Assembly: GCA_022661535.1 (NCBI GenBank)
Contig: JAKULF010000004.1
Coordinates: forward strand, 2,046,001-2,110,000
Direction of reading: 5' to 3'
From: Eutypa lata
Lineage: Eukaryota; Ascomycota; Sordariomycetes; Xylariales; Diatrypaceae
DNA: 64,000 bases
The position numbers were made by a program, and so were the translations under genes. Positions within the stretch are counted from its first letter, which is position 1, and every line of letters begins with the position of its first letter. The notes under the pieces were generated by a model. That model saw only the letters and a program-made list of their open reading frames with translations, did not search any database and was not told the DNA's origin. Shown here piece by piece: positions 31,951 through 43,800 of the stretch.

Positions 31951-34900
31951 GGTGATGATTGAACATTAGGTTCAGCAAGGCAAATGTATTGATCGAACTC
32001 AATAAAGGCCCAGGGTGGGGATATTTTCAGATGATCCTGCTCATCGTCCGGCTTCTACTCTGGTGGGGCTATCGTGATGTCTGGTAATGATAATCACAAT
32101 CGTACTGCCGAAGATACCGAATGGAATATACTAGAGTGGCGAGAATCGATAATAACAACTAATTCAGTGCTACCTATTAGCTTTTCTCGAATGTAATTCA
32201 AAGAATACTATTGAGGATGTTACTCTTGTAATTGGTAATAGATAGACGGCTGAGAAACAGAATATACCGAGGTGTGGGTGCGGGCGGTGCCTGGGTGCTG
32301 ATGTTGATGATGGTGGTGTTGGCAAATTGTGGAGAATTCAATGACTTGGATTGAGGATGTCTCTGTCGCTTGTCTCTATATTTGCTTGCTATCCTCAAGT
32401 GGATGTTTCATTCCAGCCGTAGATTAATGGGTGACTTCTGTGCAACAGCCCGATCAATTTCTCTGGCTCGGAATATTGAGGATATGAATGACGATGTGGT
32501 GTATGCAATTGAGCAATTCATCAATGGAAGTCTAACAGTGTTGCATGTGAGTATATGGTATAATACAGAACACGGTTAAGAGGAATTAAAAACTGATAAC
32601 TGGAACATAATAAGAGACAAGAAGTGGTCTGATATGACTGGTGAGTTCATGTGGTTGGGTCTTACTATCAGGCCTAGGCCCCGTGGCAGAATGAATGCTA
32701 CCTCAGAAGTAAGCAGCTGTTAACCTCGATGTAGGATATGTGCGTATTCCACTTGATACATATCAACGAACGAGGTGGACTATGCAGGCAGGCTCGATGA
32801 CAGGTAGAGCTAGGAATGAGGTATTGAAGGTATGTAGGCTGTAGGTCGGTTCGGTAGAGGGGAAGGCTCAGCTGCATGCGCACATATGTAGGTTGCGTTT
32901 GGTGTGTATGATCTACCTGCATGTGCACCTGCAAGCTGCAACTTCTGATGTCCCTCTACGTACATGCACTTGCTTGCACTTGTATCTTGTAGCGTAGTCG
33001 GTAAAGGTGATACGATAACAATTCCAATAACTTCTTCCACTTGGCTAATTAGATGAGCTAGCATTCCATCTGAGAGATCGGGAACGGGAACGGGAATTTT
33101 ATGCTGCTGGTGTTGTTGCACGGGTCCTAGAGGCCAATAACGGGCTATCCCGCAACCTCAAGAAAATAGCCGAAATATGTGGTCGTTTGCTGGTGGGGTT
33201 GTGTGACAAGGTGACATGAGGTGTGGATTAATGCACTAGACAAGTGAGAAGGCTAAGTGTTATGTAAATTATCGTGAGGTGATAGAGCGGGGGCCATATG
33301 AGCAACTACTAGACATGTAGGACTTGTCGCCCTCTCAATGTAGGGACTACTAAACCTTCTAGCCAAGTCTGGAGGTGAAGATGTGACCTTGGGGCCAGGG
33401 CCAAGAATGGCTACGTGAGGAAGGATGTAGGCGCAAGGAGGAGGAGAAGATGTCACTTACAAGTTGCAGGGTATTTTTGATGAAGCGCCTTTAACTGATG
33501 TCTTTTGTCTCTAGGGAAGAGGACGTTGTATATCGATATTCACCGCTGTTAAGACTCAAGAGTGCATCGTTCCAACCGAAGTTGTCTCTGGTTTTGTTTG
33601 AAGGGATGTAAGATAAGGTTGTCAGTTGTCAACCCCCCCTACGTAACTAGGAGTGTAGCGCGTAGGTAGCTAAACGTCATTGACAAGTGGAGCTCATTGG
33701 CGTAGGTATGAAGGTACGTACAATATGTACTCAGGTAGCTGGGCTGGGGTTGGGCAGATCTTAGCACTGGATTGGAGCTGCTGCTCACAGACAGCCTGAC
33801 AGCCTGCTTCCGTCTCATCGGTAAAATATCTACTTACAGTACACTGACTCCGAAGGAAAGTCCGACGAAAGAGTTCGACATTGAGACATCCAATCAAGTA
33901 CTGTCACCTACCCTTTTCATTCGCTCCTAGTTACCTTATGTTCAAAGTTAAGGTTTAACAACACGAACCCATATGAGAGAAAGAATTCCGCCGGAGACGC
34001 CCTTGTTGCGTTATCTACACATGTACGCAGGTGGCTACCTTGTAGGCTGGTAGGCTCTCAACCAAACGAATGAGGCATAATACTTGATGTCAGCTTTAAA
34101 GATGCCTGTCAAAAGGGCGCCGTCGCCGACGGGCTGCGGGCTTACCGATCGCATTAACTAGCGGCAGCCTTATTAGTTAGCTGCCGTCTATTTTGGGCTA
34201 TCAATAGAGGGGTTCACTGGACCCACTGATTGACCCAACATTGTGCGCTATGAATAACCTCAAGTCAGTCACCCTTCACGACTTGATCGTTTATGAACGA
34301 AACACCAACCTTCTAACTTGTTGGAAGCAAAAACGATTAGTTTCTAGCAAGATGAAATGACAATACAGGAACTAGCTACCTAGGTATGTGTAAGAAGAAT
34401 CAGGTTGAAACGCCATCCCGCGGGATGGCATTTAGATCGCCTAAGAAAAGAAATTCAATCTTCTCATCTCTGTCTTAGGACAACCAACATCAGCCTAGAA
34501 GGCCTGAAACTTAAACGCTAGTCGGCGACCAGACCTTAGTCGGTAGCCCCAAAATATATGCTAAAATATTGACAGAGCAACTACTTACCTACGGAAGCAC
34601 TTTTAAGCATCAACTAACAATTCGGTAAGTACGTAATAGTGCAAGGGGCGCGGCGATAAGCCAAGTGGATCTGTAGATCATACCGAGCCGGCGCCAAGTA
34701 TCTAAACCTTACTTCGTAGATTGGTATTTTGATGCTTTCCCCAACCTCACCTCCTATCGAAAAAGGATCATCCGCTTTTTATATTGATTGATTTCCCCTT
34801 AATTACTTCGGAATGGGAATTTCCGAGTGAGAAAGAAAGGAAACAAGAAATGGAAAACTAGCCTACGAATTTTGATATTTTACTAGCAAGGTCATGCATG

Positions 34901-35767
34901 CCCTTTGAACAACCACTCCAGTCCCTACAGTAAGCCCAGAGTCCCTTCCTATACATAAGTGTCTAATTGTCAGCTCGGAGTATAGACTACATGCATATAT
35001 ATAGACTTATTGACACGAAGGCAACAGTTCGCTACACATTCGAAATTATATCCAGTGTCCTAAAATCCACCAACTCTTTGATAGCTAGCTCTACTATAGT
35101 ACCTACAAGGATGTTGGATTTGCCTTTGCAGCGCCGCAACTTCGAGATCTTACATGACAAGGTAATGTAGCTATTAGGTAAAAAGGGGGAGATAAACCTC
35201 TTGATCTTCCTGGTAATACTGCTTAGTATATGTCATCTTTCTGCCATGTGTGCTTTACACTATAACTACCTACATTATAGGTTGACAAGATGTATTGTGC
35301 TTGCTGGATATAAATATTTGAGCTGGAACTCGACATAGGGATGTGCTTTTGACAGAATATGATGTTGGTCAAAGGTGTATTGGTGACAGCTGTACTGTGA
35401 CTATAGAAGATATAAAGTTAATAGCTGGTAAGAGCAACCCATCAGAAAATATAGACTAGAAGCTACTGCCTTACGTTGTGTAGCCTACTTGCCTAAGTAT
35501 ATATACCTTATATACAGTGAATATACTCATTGTGATATACGCTAGATAATCATTGTCATGTTTGTATGAATACGACGGAACCATTTTATTTCGCCAGTCA
35601 TTGGGTATGATCATCTAATATTTTTTCTATTTTATACGACTATTCACTCGAGTCTCTGCATCACACTAGTGAGAACTATACATAGGAAGTTATGGAAGGC
35701 TTAGGCGCCAAAATCGATCACCACATGTCTAGAACTAGTAGCAGACCAAGAACGACACATGTGTTAG
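31951..35767. other. Gene desert, 3.8 kb
   Basis: No supported gene. Left end is the promoter of the RBR ligase. AT-rich in the right half (about 34900-35650). Perfect palindrome TACCTAGGTA at 34377-34386. The missing first exon of the Cys-rich/acidic gene may lie near 35500-35760. Confidence 0.5.
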
Positions 35768-36475
35768 GCGGACAAACTAGATTCTTACTGCCCTCAGTGC
35801 GACGCGACTCGTACATGGGTCATCAACGTAGACTGCTGCGACCACCACGGAGCGTACGAACCGATCCGCTGCCCCAACCTAACGATCAGGAAGGACCTGG
35901 GAGGTGGAGTGTCACTATGCATGCGACATGACCTAGCGGCTGCGGCAGAGCGCGAACGCGAGCGCGAGAAACGGAAGAGAGAAGTATTCGACGACGATGA
36001 GGAGGAGGAAGACGACCGAATAGTCAAGAAACCCACACTTGGTGACTTGGTAATAAGTGGCCCACCTCTACACCGGCGCGTATTGGAAGTGCGGAAGGAA
36101 TTGGAACAGGAGCGGAGAGAGCGGCCCACTGAGATTAGATCACCACTCCCGGTTGATTTGATGATATCACAAGTCGCAGAGCGAGAGGACGACATGCTGC
36201 GGAGCGAACAACGAGGCCATGAGGAGGAGGGTGAAGAAGGAGAACAAGAACTGCGCAGCGAACTACAGGACCGTGACGAGAGATACGAAGGAGGAGAAGA
36301 ACTACGGAGCGAACAACGGGGTGGTGAGGAGAAGGACGAAGAAGAAGAAGAAGAAGAAGAAGAAGAAGAAGAAGAAAAGGGAGAGGGTTCTCAGAGGGAG
36401 GGGGTAATGCAACTATATGAGTTTATTGAATCGCTACAAAGTTCGTCTAGTTCGGACAGTGCCGATCCTGGATAA
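35768..36475 (+). CDS. Hypothetical protein: Cys-rich N-terminus, Arg/Glu-rich acidic tail; 5' end unresolved
   Basis: The frame opens immediately after a TGTGTTAG splice-acceptor-like sequence (35761-35767) with no ATG, so at least one upstream exon is missing; about 235 residues remain. The first 60 residues form a compact Cys/His cluster: SYCPQC, NVDCCDHHGAYEPIRCP and VSLCMRHDLA, which looks like a metal-binding or disulfide-bonded module. It is followed by an alternating Arg/Glu stretch (AEREREREKRKREV), an acidic run, repeated LRSEQRG / LRSELQD blocks and a (GAA)n-encoded poly-Glu run (about 36339-36377). The repeats LRSE occur three times. The Cys module and highly charged helical tail look like a small fungal family, but I do not recognise it. 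Composition is typical of a nuclear or nucleolar protein, an inference only. Confidence 0.5.
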   Translation, partial: ADKLDSYCPQCDATRTWVINVDCCDHHGAYEPIRCPNLTIRKDLGGGVSLCMRHDLAAAAEREREREKRKREVFDDDEEEEDDRIVKKPTLGDLVISGPPLHRRVLEVRKELEQERRERPTEIRSPLPVDLMISQVAEREDDMLRSEQRGHEEEGEEGEQELRSELQDRDERYEGGEELRSEQRGGEEKDEEEEEEEEEEEEEKGEGSQREGVMQLYEFIESLQSSSSSDSADPG

Positions 36476-36820
36476 GGGGTCAGCTGACCACCCAGGTCTG
36501 ATACCATTGTTCGCTATATCTATTCACTAGGGGGGGCCACATCCTCAATTGAAGCTTGGGCGTCTCCGAGGATACCAAAAAAGAACAAACAATACTACTC
36601 GCATCACCTGACTGACTACATATTCTACTTCGTGCGGAAGCTTGACCTTGCACAAAAACTACGTACTTAAGTATTGTTTGCATCAAGTATTTGTACTCAA
36701 CCCTAGTTCAACCCCTCTAACCCGAAGCATATTTATTTTTTGTATTTCGAGCAACATAGCCAGCGAGTTCACCTTCTGCCATCCTACCATCGACCGAGAA
36801 ACCACCAACCCATAGCCACT
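36476..36820. other. Intergenic, 0.35 kb
   Basis: Promoter and 5' leader of the glutamic-peptidase-like gene, with a TATTTATTTTTT stretch near 36730. Nothing else seen. Confidence 0.6.
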
Positions 36821-38215
36821 ATGATCTGCACCACCTTCACGTACTTCTGGCTACTCGCCACCACCTCCATCGTGTGGGCATCACCATCATCATCATCATC
36901 TCCTCCTCCTCACAGCCGCCTCAGCGCGGCCCGATCAGACCGCCGCTCCTTGTCCAAGAGATACGTCGACACCTTCCGCGCCGGCGCCATCATCGACATC
37001 GCGCAGGAGACGGTCAACTTCCCCGCCATCCTCTCGGCCGCTGCGACGTGGAACGTCCCCTGGATGAAGCCGAACCCGGGAGCCGACTTGCGCGACGTCA
37101 GCAACCAGCACGAGATGGGACAATGGGTGGGGATCACGGGCGGCAAGTGCGACGATCCGCTTGGCGGTGCGCTGCTCCAGGCGGGCACGGATTCTGTGGT
37201 ATGTTGTATTTGTTATGTTGTGCTATCTCTGCGTCGTAACTGTTTCCTACGGCATACCTCTAGCTGCCGAGGGAAAATAGCATGGCTGGCTAATAAGAAG
37301 ATGGCGATTTTCCACAGTTGACGGAGAATGGAGAGACCATCGCGAACGCCTGGATCGAGTGGCTGCCTGCCGCGTCATTCGCACTGTCGCCTCAGAACAT
37401 GACAGGTACGAAGTCCCGTCTTTCTGCATGTCTATCTTGAGAGTCTATCTGAGCTGATAGCAACCCCCCCCTTGATTAGTTAACCCCGGCGACAGCATTC
37501 GTTTCTCGATCCGCGTCGACAACCCCCACAGCGGCTATATGTACGTACTGACTAATCCTTAACTCGAGCATTCTCTCTCATCTACGTAGTGTAAGCATTT
37601 TAACTAACATGCAACTACTTCCTTGCACCTACACAGCGACATTAAGAATCTCTCGACTGGCCAGACTTGGGCCGACAACCTCGCGGACCCCTTTCCAGCG
37701 GGCTCAGGCGCGGCGATGTGGTGAGTAACTTTCTAGATTCATTTATACCTAACTCTCTACCTGCTGGGTGTCGGGAGCACATCTCCTTATCAGCAGGGGT
37801 TCTCGTTCCTAGCCTAGATATAGAATCTGTGTATTATCTGGAAAAGGTGGAAGGCAGGACGGGAGAGAATAACAATAGCTAACTCGAAGATGTGTCTCCC
37901 AGTCTCGGCAACGGCACCGCATGGTTCATCGACGAGTGGGTGCTAGGCGTCCCCGGCGCCAAGCCCGACCGCGAGCGGACCTACCTGCCCGTGTTCGACA
38001 ACGTCACGTTCTCGGACGTGGAGGCGCGCAGCCGGCTCGGGGCCCGCTTCGACCTCGACAGCCCGAGCACCGACTACTGGAACATGACGCAGAAGGGCAC
38101 CAAGAAGCCCGTCGCGGTCTCGGAGGCGCGCGGTAGCGACGACTTTGTCCTATATTCGCCGGAAGGGAAGGCTTGGGAGCCGGTGTTGGAGTTGGAGTTG
38201 GAGTTGGAGGGGTGA
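36821..38215 (+). CDS. Secreted glutamic peptidase (G1/eqolisin)-fold protein, divergent active-site region
   Basis: Five exons, 36821..37198, 37318..37405, 37480..37540, 37637..37720 and 37903..38215, 307 residues. A signal peptide (MICTTFTYFWLLATTSIVWA) is followed by a Ser/Pro stretch and a KR site (residues 46-47) that could be Kex2-cleaved. The body follows the G1 fold: FRAGAIIDIAQETVNFPAIL, TWNVPW, GQWVGITGGKCDDPLG, LLQAGTDS, NAWIEWLP, VNPGDSIRFSI, LSTGQTWADNL and GNGTAWFIDEW. Characterised G1 enzymes use a Gln and a Glu; Gln120 in LLQAGTDS matches the first, while the usual AEWIVE-type segment reads AWFIDE, so the catalytic Glu is shifted or lost. All junctions keep frame (924 nt). It may be an acid endopeptidase or an inactive relative. 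An alternative ATG at 36740 would put a hydrophilic extension before the signal peptide and is disfavoured. Confidence 0.85.
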
Positions 38216-38770
38216 GGGTGTAAAAATAGAGATGTATGTATGTAGGGGCTAAGGCGCTTCGAGGAGATTCAGGGCGCGGGCGTTGGTTTACATAATTGCT
38301 GTGTGGGGTGCTGCATAACGAGATAGTTTGGCTGGTATCATATGACGGTGACTAGATGGGTACGTCACGAGCTACGCTTATAAATGAATAATGCAGTTCT
38401 AACAAATCCTTCCCATGTCTTCGTTGAACTGGGGTTCGATGAATATTGTCGTCCCAGGGTGAATGTAAAACCTAATTCTGTTGGAATATCTGTGAGAGTC
38501 GTTCTTAGCTGATTAGCCTCATATACACATGATGGACGGTGAACACGCGTTATGTAGGTTCAGTTGTCTATTTGAGCTATACTCTATTGATAAAACACGA
38601 TTCTAGCAAGGTCTATAACACCCATCTTGTGCTTACAAGGACCCTTGTATCAATACCGCTTCTGAAATGGCCGAAGGACTAGCTACTAGCCTCTTGTTCT
38701 AAGCTCTTATCTATGTGTATATCCTATCGTTAGGTTCTAGGTCTTGCGTATCCTCTTGCGGCTATATATA
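38216..38770. other. Intergenic between convergent genes, 0.55 kb
   Basis: The 3' flanks of the G1-like gene (plus) and the F-box gene (minus). No gene or repeat seen. Confidence 0.6.
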
Positions 38771-40045
38771 TCATTTAACTTCGACATCCTTCGATACCTC
38801 TTGTTCTTCTGATTCTTGTTCTTCTTCGGCCTCTTCGTCTGAATCCTCATCAAAGTGCCCGATGATATCGAGCTGCAGTTTGGACGACTTGCAGGCCTCG
38901 ACCAAGTCCTTAGATATGTCCCCATCATCACCAGGCACGACGATCATGGTCTTGAACTTGCTGGCGATGATCTCCTTGTTCTGCACCGTGTACAGCAGCA
39001 GGTCGTTGACCTCATCATCGGTGCCGAGCTCGTTGAAGAACTCGAGGGTCTCGAGCTCGGGCGGCAGGCCGACCGAGTGGAGGCGCGGCTTCTTGGACGT
39101 CTTGCCGAAGAGCTGGTAGTCCCAGTTGAGGCGCAGGGTCCGGAGCGCGGCGAAGTCGCGCATGCGCAGCGCCTTGTAGCCGGCCAGGAAGGGGAAGTCG
39201 ATGGTGACGGACTCGAGCGAGTGGCGCGCCGACTTGAGCGCGAACACGTAGTCGCCGATGTCGTCGGAGCTCTCCTCCAGCTCGGGCTCCGGCTCGGGAA
39301 GCTGCGTCATGACGAACTCCCGCAGCGCCTCCGGGAACTCCAGGATGTCCGAGAGCGCGTCGTCGTTGATGTCGCACTCGACGAGGTGCAGCTTCTTCAG
39401 CGACGTCTGGTGCGGCCGCTCGATGAAGTCGAAGCCCCGGTGGTCGAGCCGGGCCCGCTTGATGACCAGGGTCTCCAGCGTCGGGTGCGCGAAGATGTGG
39501 ATGTTCTCCTGCAGATCCCAGTACTGGTCGTCGGGGCACTGGTAGAAGAGCGTGCACGTCTTCAGGTTGGCGAGGTCGAACGGTCCGTTGAACAGAGTGC
39601 CGATTCCGTGTAGAAGTGTGTTAGGCACCGAGATGTCCAGCATCTCAAGGTTTGACATGGTGGAAATGGTACGCGACAGCCCGTCGAAGCGCGACGCAAG
39701 GTAATGGGAGCCATGGACCGGCACGTCTAGACTCAAATGCGACAGCTCCGAGTCCGGGTAGGCCAGCCGGGCGCCTATGATCAGGGACCCGCGACGAGGG
39801 CGACGACTGAGAGACTGGCTGAAAGTGAGGTGGTGCTCCGGCGTGTTGAACTGAATTGTCTTGTACAGTATGGAGTCAGCGAGTGTATGATATCGCCTGT
39901 TCAAACGAGAAACGTGGCAGAGGGCGCTTTTGGATAGCCTGCCCACGGCCTCGAAGATCTGCAGAAGCAGCTCGTCCGGTAAAGGCGCCAGTCGATCGCA
40001 GCGGGATTTCGATCGCATATTGTCTTTATCCGAATCGCGCGACAT
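38771..40045 (-). CDS. F-box protein with leucine-rich-type C-terminal region
   Basis: A single exon on the minus strand; the start at 40045 gives MSRDSDKDNMRSKSRCDRLA, 424 residues. The F-box covers about residues 20-65: LAPLPDELLLQIFEAVGR, CHVSRLNRRYHTLAD and LYKTIQF, which should bind Skp1 and place the protein in an SCF ubiquitin ligase. The remainder has irregular Leu-rich strands (LSHLSLDVPV, LEMLDISVPNTL, LKTCTLFYQC, LKKLHLVECDIN, LRTLRLNWDYQLFG), consistent with a degenerate LRR substrate-binding region, and ends with an acidic tail (DEDSDEEAEEEQESEE). An in-frame ATG at 40231 would add 62 low-quality residues and is less likely. Filamentous ascomycetes have many such genes with unknown substrates. 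High GC in the centre produces long antisense frames that are not genes. Confidence 0.82.
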   Translation of the reverse strand: MSRDSDKDNMRSKSRCDRLAPLPDELLLQIFEAVGRLSKSALCHVSRLNRRYHTLADSILYKTIQFNTPEHHLTFSQSLSRRPRRGSLIIGARLAYPDSELSHLSLDVPVHGSHYLASRFDGLSRTISTMSNLEMLDISVPNTLLHGIGTLFNGPFDLANLKTCTLFYQCPDDQYWDLQENIHIFAHPTLETLVIKRARLDHRGFDFIERPHQTSLKKLHLVECDINDDALSDILEFPEALREFVMTQLPEPEPELEESSDDIGDYVFALKSARHSLESVTIDFPFLAGYKALRMRDFAALRTLRLNWDYQLFGKTSKKPRLHSVGLPPELETLEFFNELGTDDEVNDLLLYTVQNKEIIASKFKTMIVVPGDDGDISKDLVEACKSSKLQLDIIGHFDEDSDEEAEEEQESEEQEVSKDVEVK

Positions 40046-40888
40046 GTCGAACGAACCCTGAAGCTGGGATGGTACCGATAAATGGCTGTAGAAAGTAATG
40101 TAACCTGGGACAGATGAATTTGGGGTACGGTCGTCGCTAAACTTTAGTGCTGCTACTTGTAGTTTCTTATTCCGTGGCGATCTTATTGGGCACCTGGGGT
40201 AATATGGGGTGATGCCTAGTGATGCTCCCACTGTCCCACTTTTGCCGCTTGCAATCAGGCGAGTTGGGAATATCCACTTATATATATCATATGTTAAAAT
40301 AAGCTTTAGTTTAATTGGTTTAATAATTATAAAGTTCAGATAAGATTTGGAAAATGTCTAGGTAGTGTATGTATACGGAGTTAGCTTGGCCTCGGCGTTA
40401 AAGCACAGTTAAAGTACCTACATGTATGTACATACGTGCATACCTGGTTATAATTAGATACATATGTAGGTACCTACACATATGTAACTACCAAGTACCT
40501 AGTTCCTCCCATTGCGGATATACCTAGTCAAGGCTACGACTACATTGTTGCAGGGCCTTTTACTATCCTGTAGTGAGGTATGTTCATAGTCTTACCATGA
40601 TATAGATTGGAGAACGGAACGGTGTGTTTGACGTAATAATAGTTCATGTGGTGAAGTTCAAGGCTTAGTTTGAAAAGGATGGCTGAAGACTGGTACAAAA
40701 AGAATTAAGGATCGATTATTAGGTCTAACTGCCCTTGAGGCCAACGCGGTTGAGTAGCGGCACAATAATACATCCCGCCGCTACAGGCAAGGCAGCAGCT
40801 AGAGGTAGGAGGTGACAACAGCTACCTACCCTAGGTAGGTAGTCCATTAGGTAGATTACTTCATCTCAATCTATACTACCTAGGCATT
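40046..40888. other. Intergenic, 0.84 kb
   Basis: AT-rich with a dense group of TACCTA/TAGGTA words, including TAGGTACCTA at about 40467-40476 and a cluster at about 40822-40843. No gene seen. Confidence 0.6.
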
Positions 40889-43800
40889 TCATTCCTCAGC
40901 TGAAAGGTGTTCAGGATTCTGCTTCTCAGTTATACCCCATTGCTTCTTCAATCCCGCAAGCCATTCAGCAACTGGCATAGTCGTACCCCCTACAAGTCTA
41001 CCCTCATTCTCAATCTGGCCTCCCACCCAGACGTTCTTATTCAAGGAACGCATATACATTTCCTTGTCCCACCTCGGAAGACACAGCCAGTCGTGGTCCA
41101 TTTTACACGGGATGTCAATGGATGTTTTCTTCAGCTTCCCGGCTTTTAGCTTCGCTAAACATTCGTCGCAGAAAACCATGTTGAAGCAGTGCTTGCAGAT
41201 ACTTATCGCATTTTTGAAGTCCCATACTTTATTGCACGACCGGCACCGAAAGTACGCAGCAGTTGAATTTAAAACGCCAGACCATTCCTGAACCCTATGC
41301 CGGATTGTTTTGTATGTCGCCTTCATTCCTATCTTCTCCGATCCTCTGTCAACTTTTGACCCTGTTGGCTTATCAACAGTACTATCTGGGTTCTTCGGTA
41401 TGAAGCTTGAAGTGACGGCTGTCTGTTCATTATGCGTAGTGTTGGTGCTGTCGCTAGGAGTAATAGGGGTTTCGTGATTTGTAGTCCTATCTTCTTGACC
41501 AGTTGTATTGAGACTAACACCACTTTCTAGACCACCAATCTCAGAAAGAGCATGTTCAACATGTTCGAGAATGAATTTAATCTGATCAGCAGCAGAACGT
41601 TCCGTAGAATACATCTCCATAGCGGTGACTAGTTCGTCGCTCAACTTCTGCTCTTCCTCTGTTTCGAATTCAAGTACCCACGACGCCATAGTTCCCTCAG
41701 CTAGTTCGGGAAGAGGAACTAAGTATGAGGAGAGTCCATTAGCATCATCACCGCAAAACATGAGAACATCACCCAGCTGGTAGTAACCTTCCCAGTCATT
41801 CTCGTCGATTTCATCTGAAAGCATGTCGAAAGCAGCCTCGATATGCCTTTGCAACATTTTCCTAGTACTCTGCGCATCCTTAGCAACCCTAAGATATAAG
41901 CTCGCCAGATACGTCTTAGATCCAGTAATATCCGAAGAAGCCTCCTTCTGGATGGTAAGTTTCATCTTCTGGAGGCAAGCATCAAGCACGTTAGGGTCGG
42001 GCTCTTTTAATTTTCGAGCCTTACTAAAGTAGTATTCGCACAGCCATGTTGAAGAAAGGATATGCGGCTCGTCACACACATCGGAAGAGGGTAAATCGAC
42101 ATCAAGGGATTGCTTCCAACATGATATGGCTTGTGCAACACGCGTGGATTCATCGAGACCGTAATGGTATACGGCTACGCCTTTGAAGAATAGTAGATAA
42201 GCCATGTTATCCATACGGGAAATCTTTTGTGCTCGCTGAATCGCGTAATCGATTTCGCCGAGCGCAATGGTGAACGTCTCTGGATGTTCAGCAAGTGCCC
42301 CAAAAAGACTTCCAAACAAAGTAATGCGCTCTGAATCGTCCAGCGTGGCATCTATAACACGGCCAAACAAGCTTGTTCCGTTCTTAAGATTCCCTAGCTT
42401 GACCAAACTTGATAAAAATCCCAGAGCATCATCAAACATATCGTTCAATAGATATATTTTCAGAAGCCCAAAATAGACATCGTGTTCTTCTGGTGTTACG
42501 TCGATGGCCTGTTTCATGTTTTCGATAGCACTGCTAGACTGTTCGAGCTCAAGGCGCCATTCAGCGAGACGGATGTAGTTGGCGCTGATGAGGCCATTTT
42601 TGTCAGGGCTCTCTTCTTTACTTAAGATATCAAGCGCTTTTCCCATGGTCTGACAAGCATTTTCGTACTGTTTATCTCCGGCAAGGGCCTTTGCTAATCC
42701 CTCGAGGCTCTCCCAACCAGGACTAGCGAGATTGATGGCGTCGTTGTATGACTCGATTGCCTTCGAAAATTGATCTTCGCCAAAGTAGGCTTCCCCGAGG
42801 CGCTCATTCATGAGAGCCTTATCCTTGTCGGTGGTGATAGAGAGGACGCTTTTACACCATTCTAAGACGTTGGTAACTACCTCCGTATCCTGTGGAATAA
42901 GGCCAGGGTCGGTGGGAGAGGCATCCTCTTCTGCCTTTTGTGATGCACCGGTGGTTTCCGCTTCACTCTGAGGTCCCATTTGACGAAAGCCTTTCAGCCA
43001 TTTGAATGCCCTTGTTGCTTCCCATTTCCTCTCGCATAACCAGTGCCTTGCCACTGTTTCCATGATCTTCGTGAGTAACGCCTGGTTGGGATTTGGACTG
43101 GCCTTGACTTCCTTGAGCCGATCACGGTCTAGCCGTCCCAATTGACTAATAGCGGAAGCGTCGTCTAACCAGTTTCGAAAAATCGATACTTCGCTTGGGT
43201 TGCTGTACCAGTGCAACTCTTGGCAAATATCCCAGTGTCTTTCAATGACCTCACCGGAGACGAATAGTGTGAAAAGACCCTGGCCAATTTCTTGTTTCTG
43301 AGGCTGCGTAAGCTTCTCGTAGCCGGATGCCTTCTTGGTGATCTCGTTAAGGTGGTCCGGTAAATAGTTCAGGAGATAGCCACCTAACGCCTTTGACTCC
43401 TCGTTCGGCTCACCGGCGAGCAAGTGGAATGTTCGTCTTATGATGGTAAAGTGACCATCAACCTCGTTCACTTGTATATTTTTCTCCACTCTTTGTTGTT
43501 CTGGAATCTGTTCAAACCCCAGCCTGTCGTGGGCTAACGAGTCAATTTTCTGAGAAAGACTCCATAAGAAGGTTTGAACACTCCTCAAGTCGCCCTTTGT
43601 AATTGAAATTTCTGCCGTGAACTTTGGGGCGTCGTCGGCAGCTACGGGCTTAGTTTTCTCTTTCGTGAGTAGGTCGCTGATATTCTCCTGGACATCAACA
43701 TTGCCGTCCGTACCAATGGTTAGGATACCGGAGTACATCTTCTCTATCTTCTTCCTGAGTGGTAGAGTTCCCTTTCGTTGCGAACGAAGGATTAATGCAG

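Noticed and set aside
38855..39613. Plus-strand 252-residue Val/Glu/Leu-rich frame over the F-box gene
   Set aside because: Antisense shadow of the GC-rich F-box exon; composition typical of such shadows.
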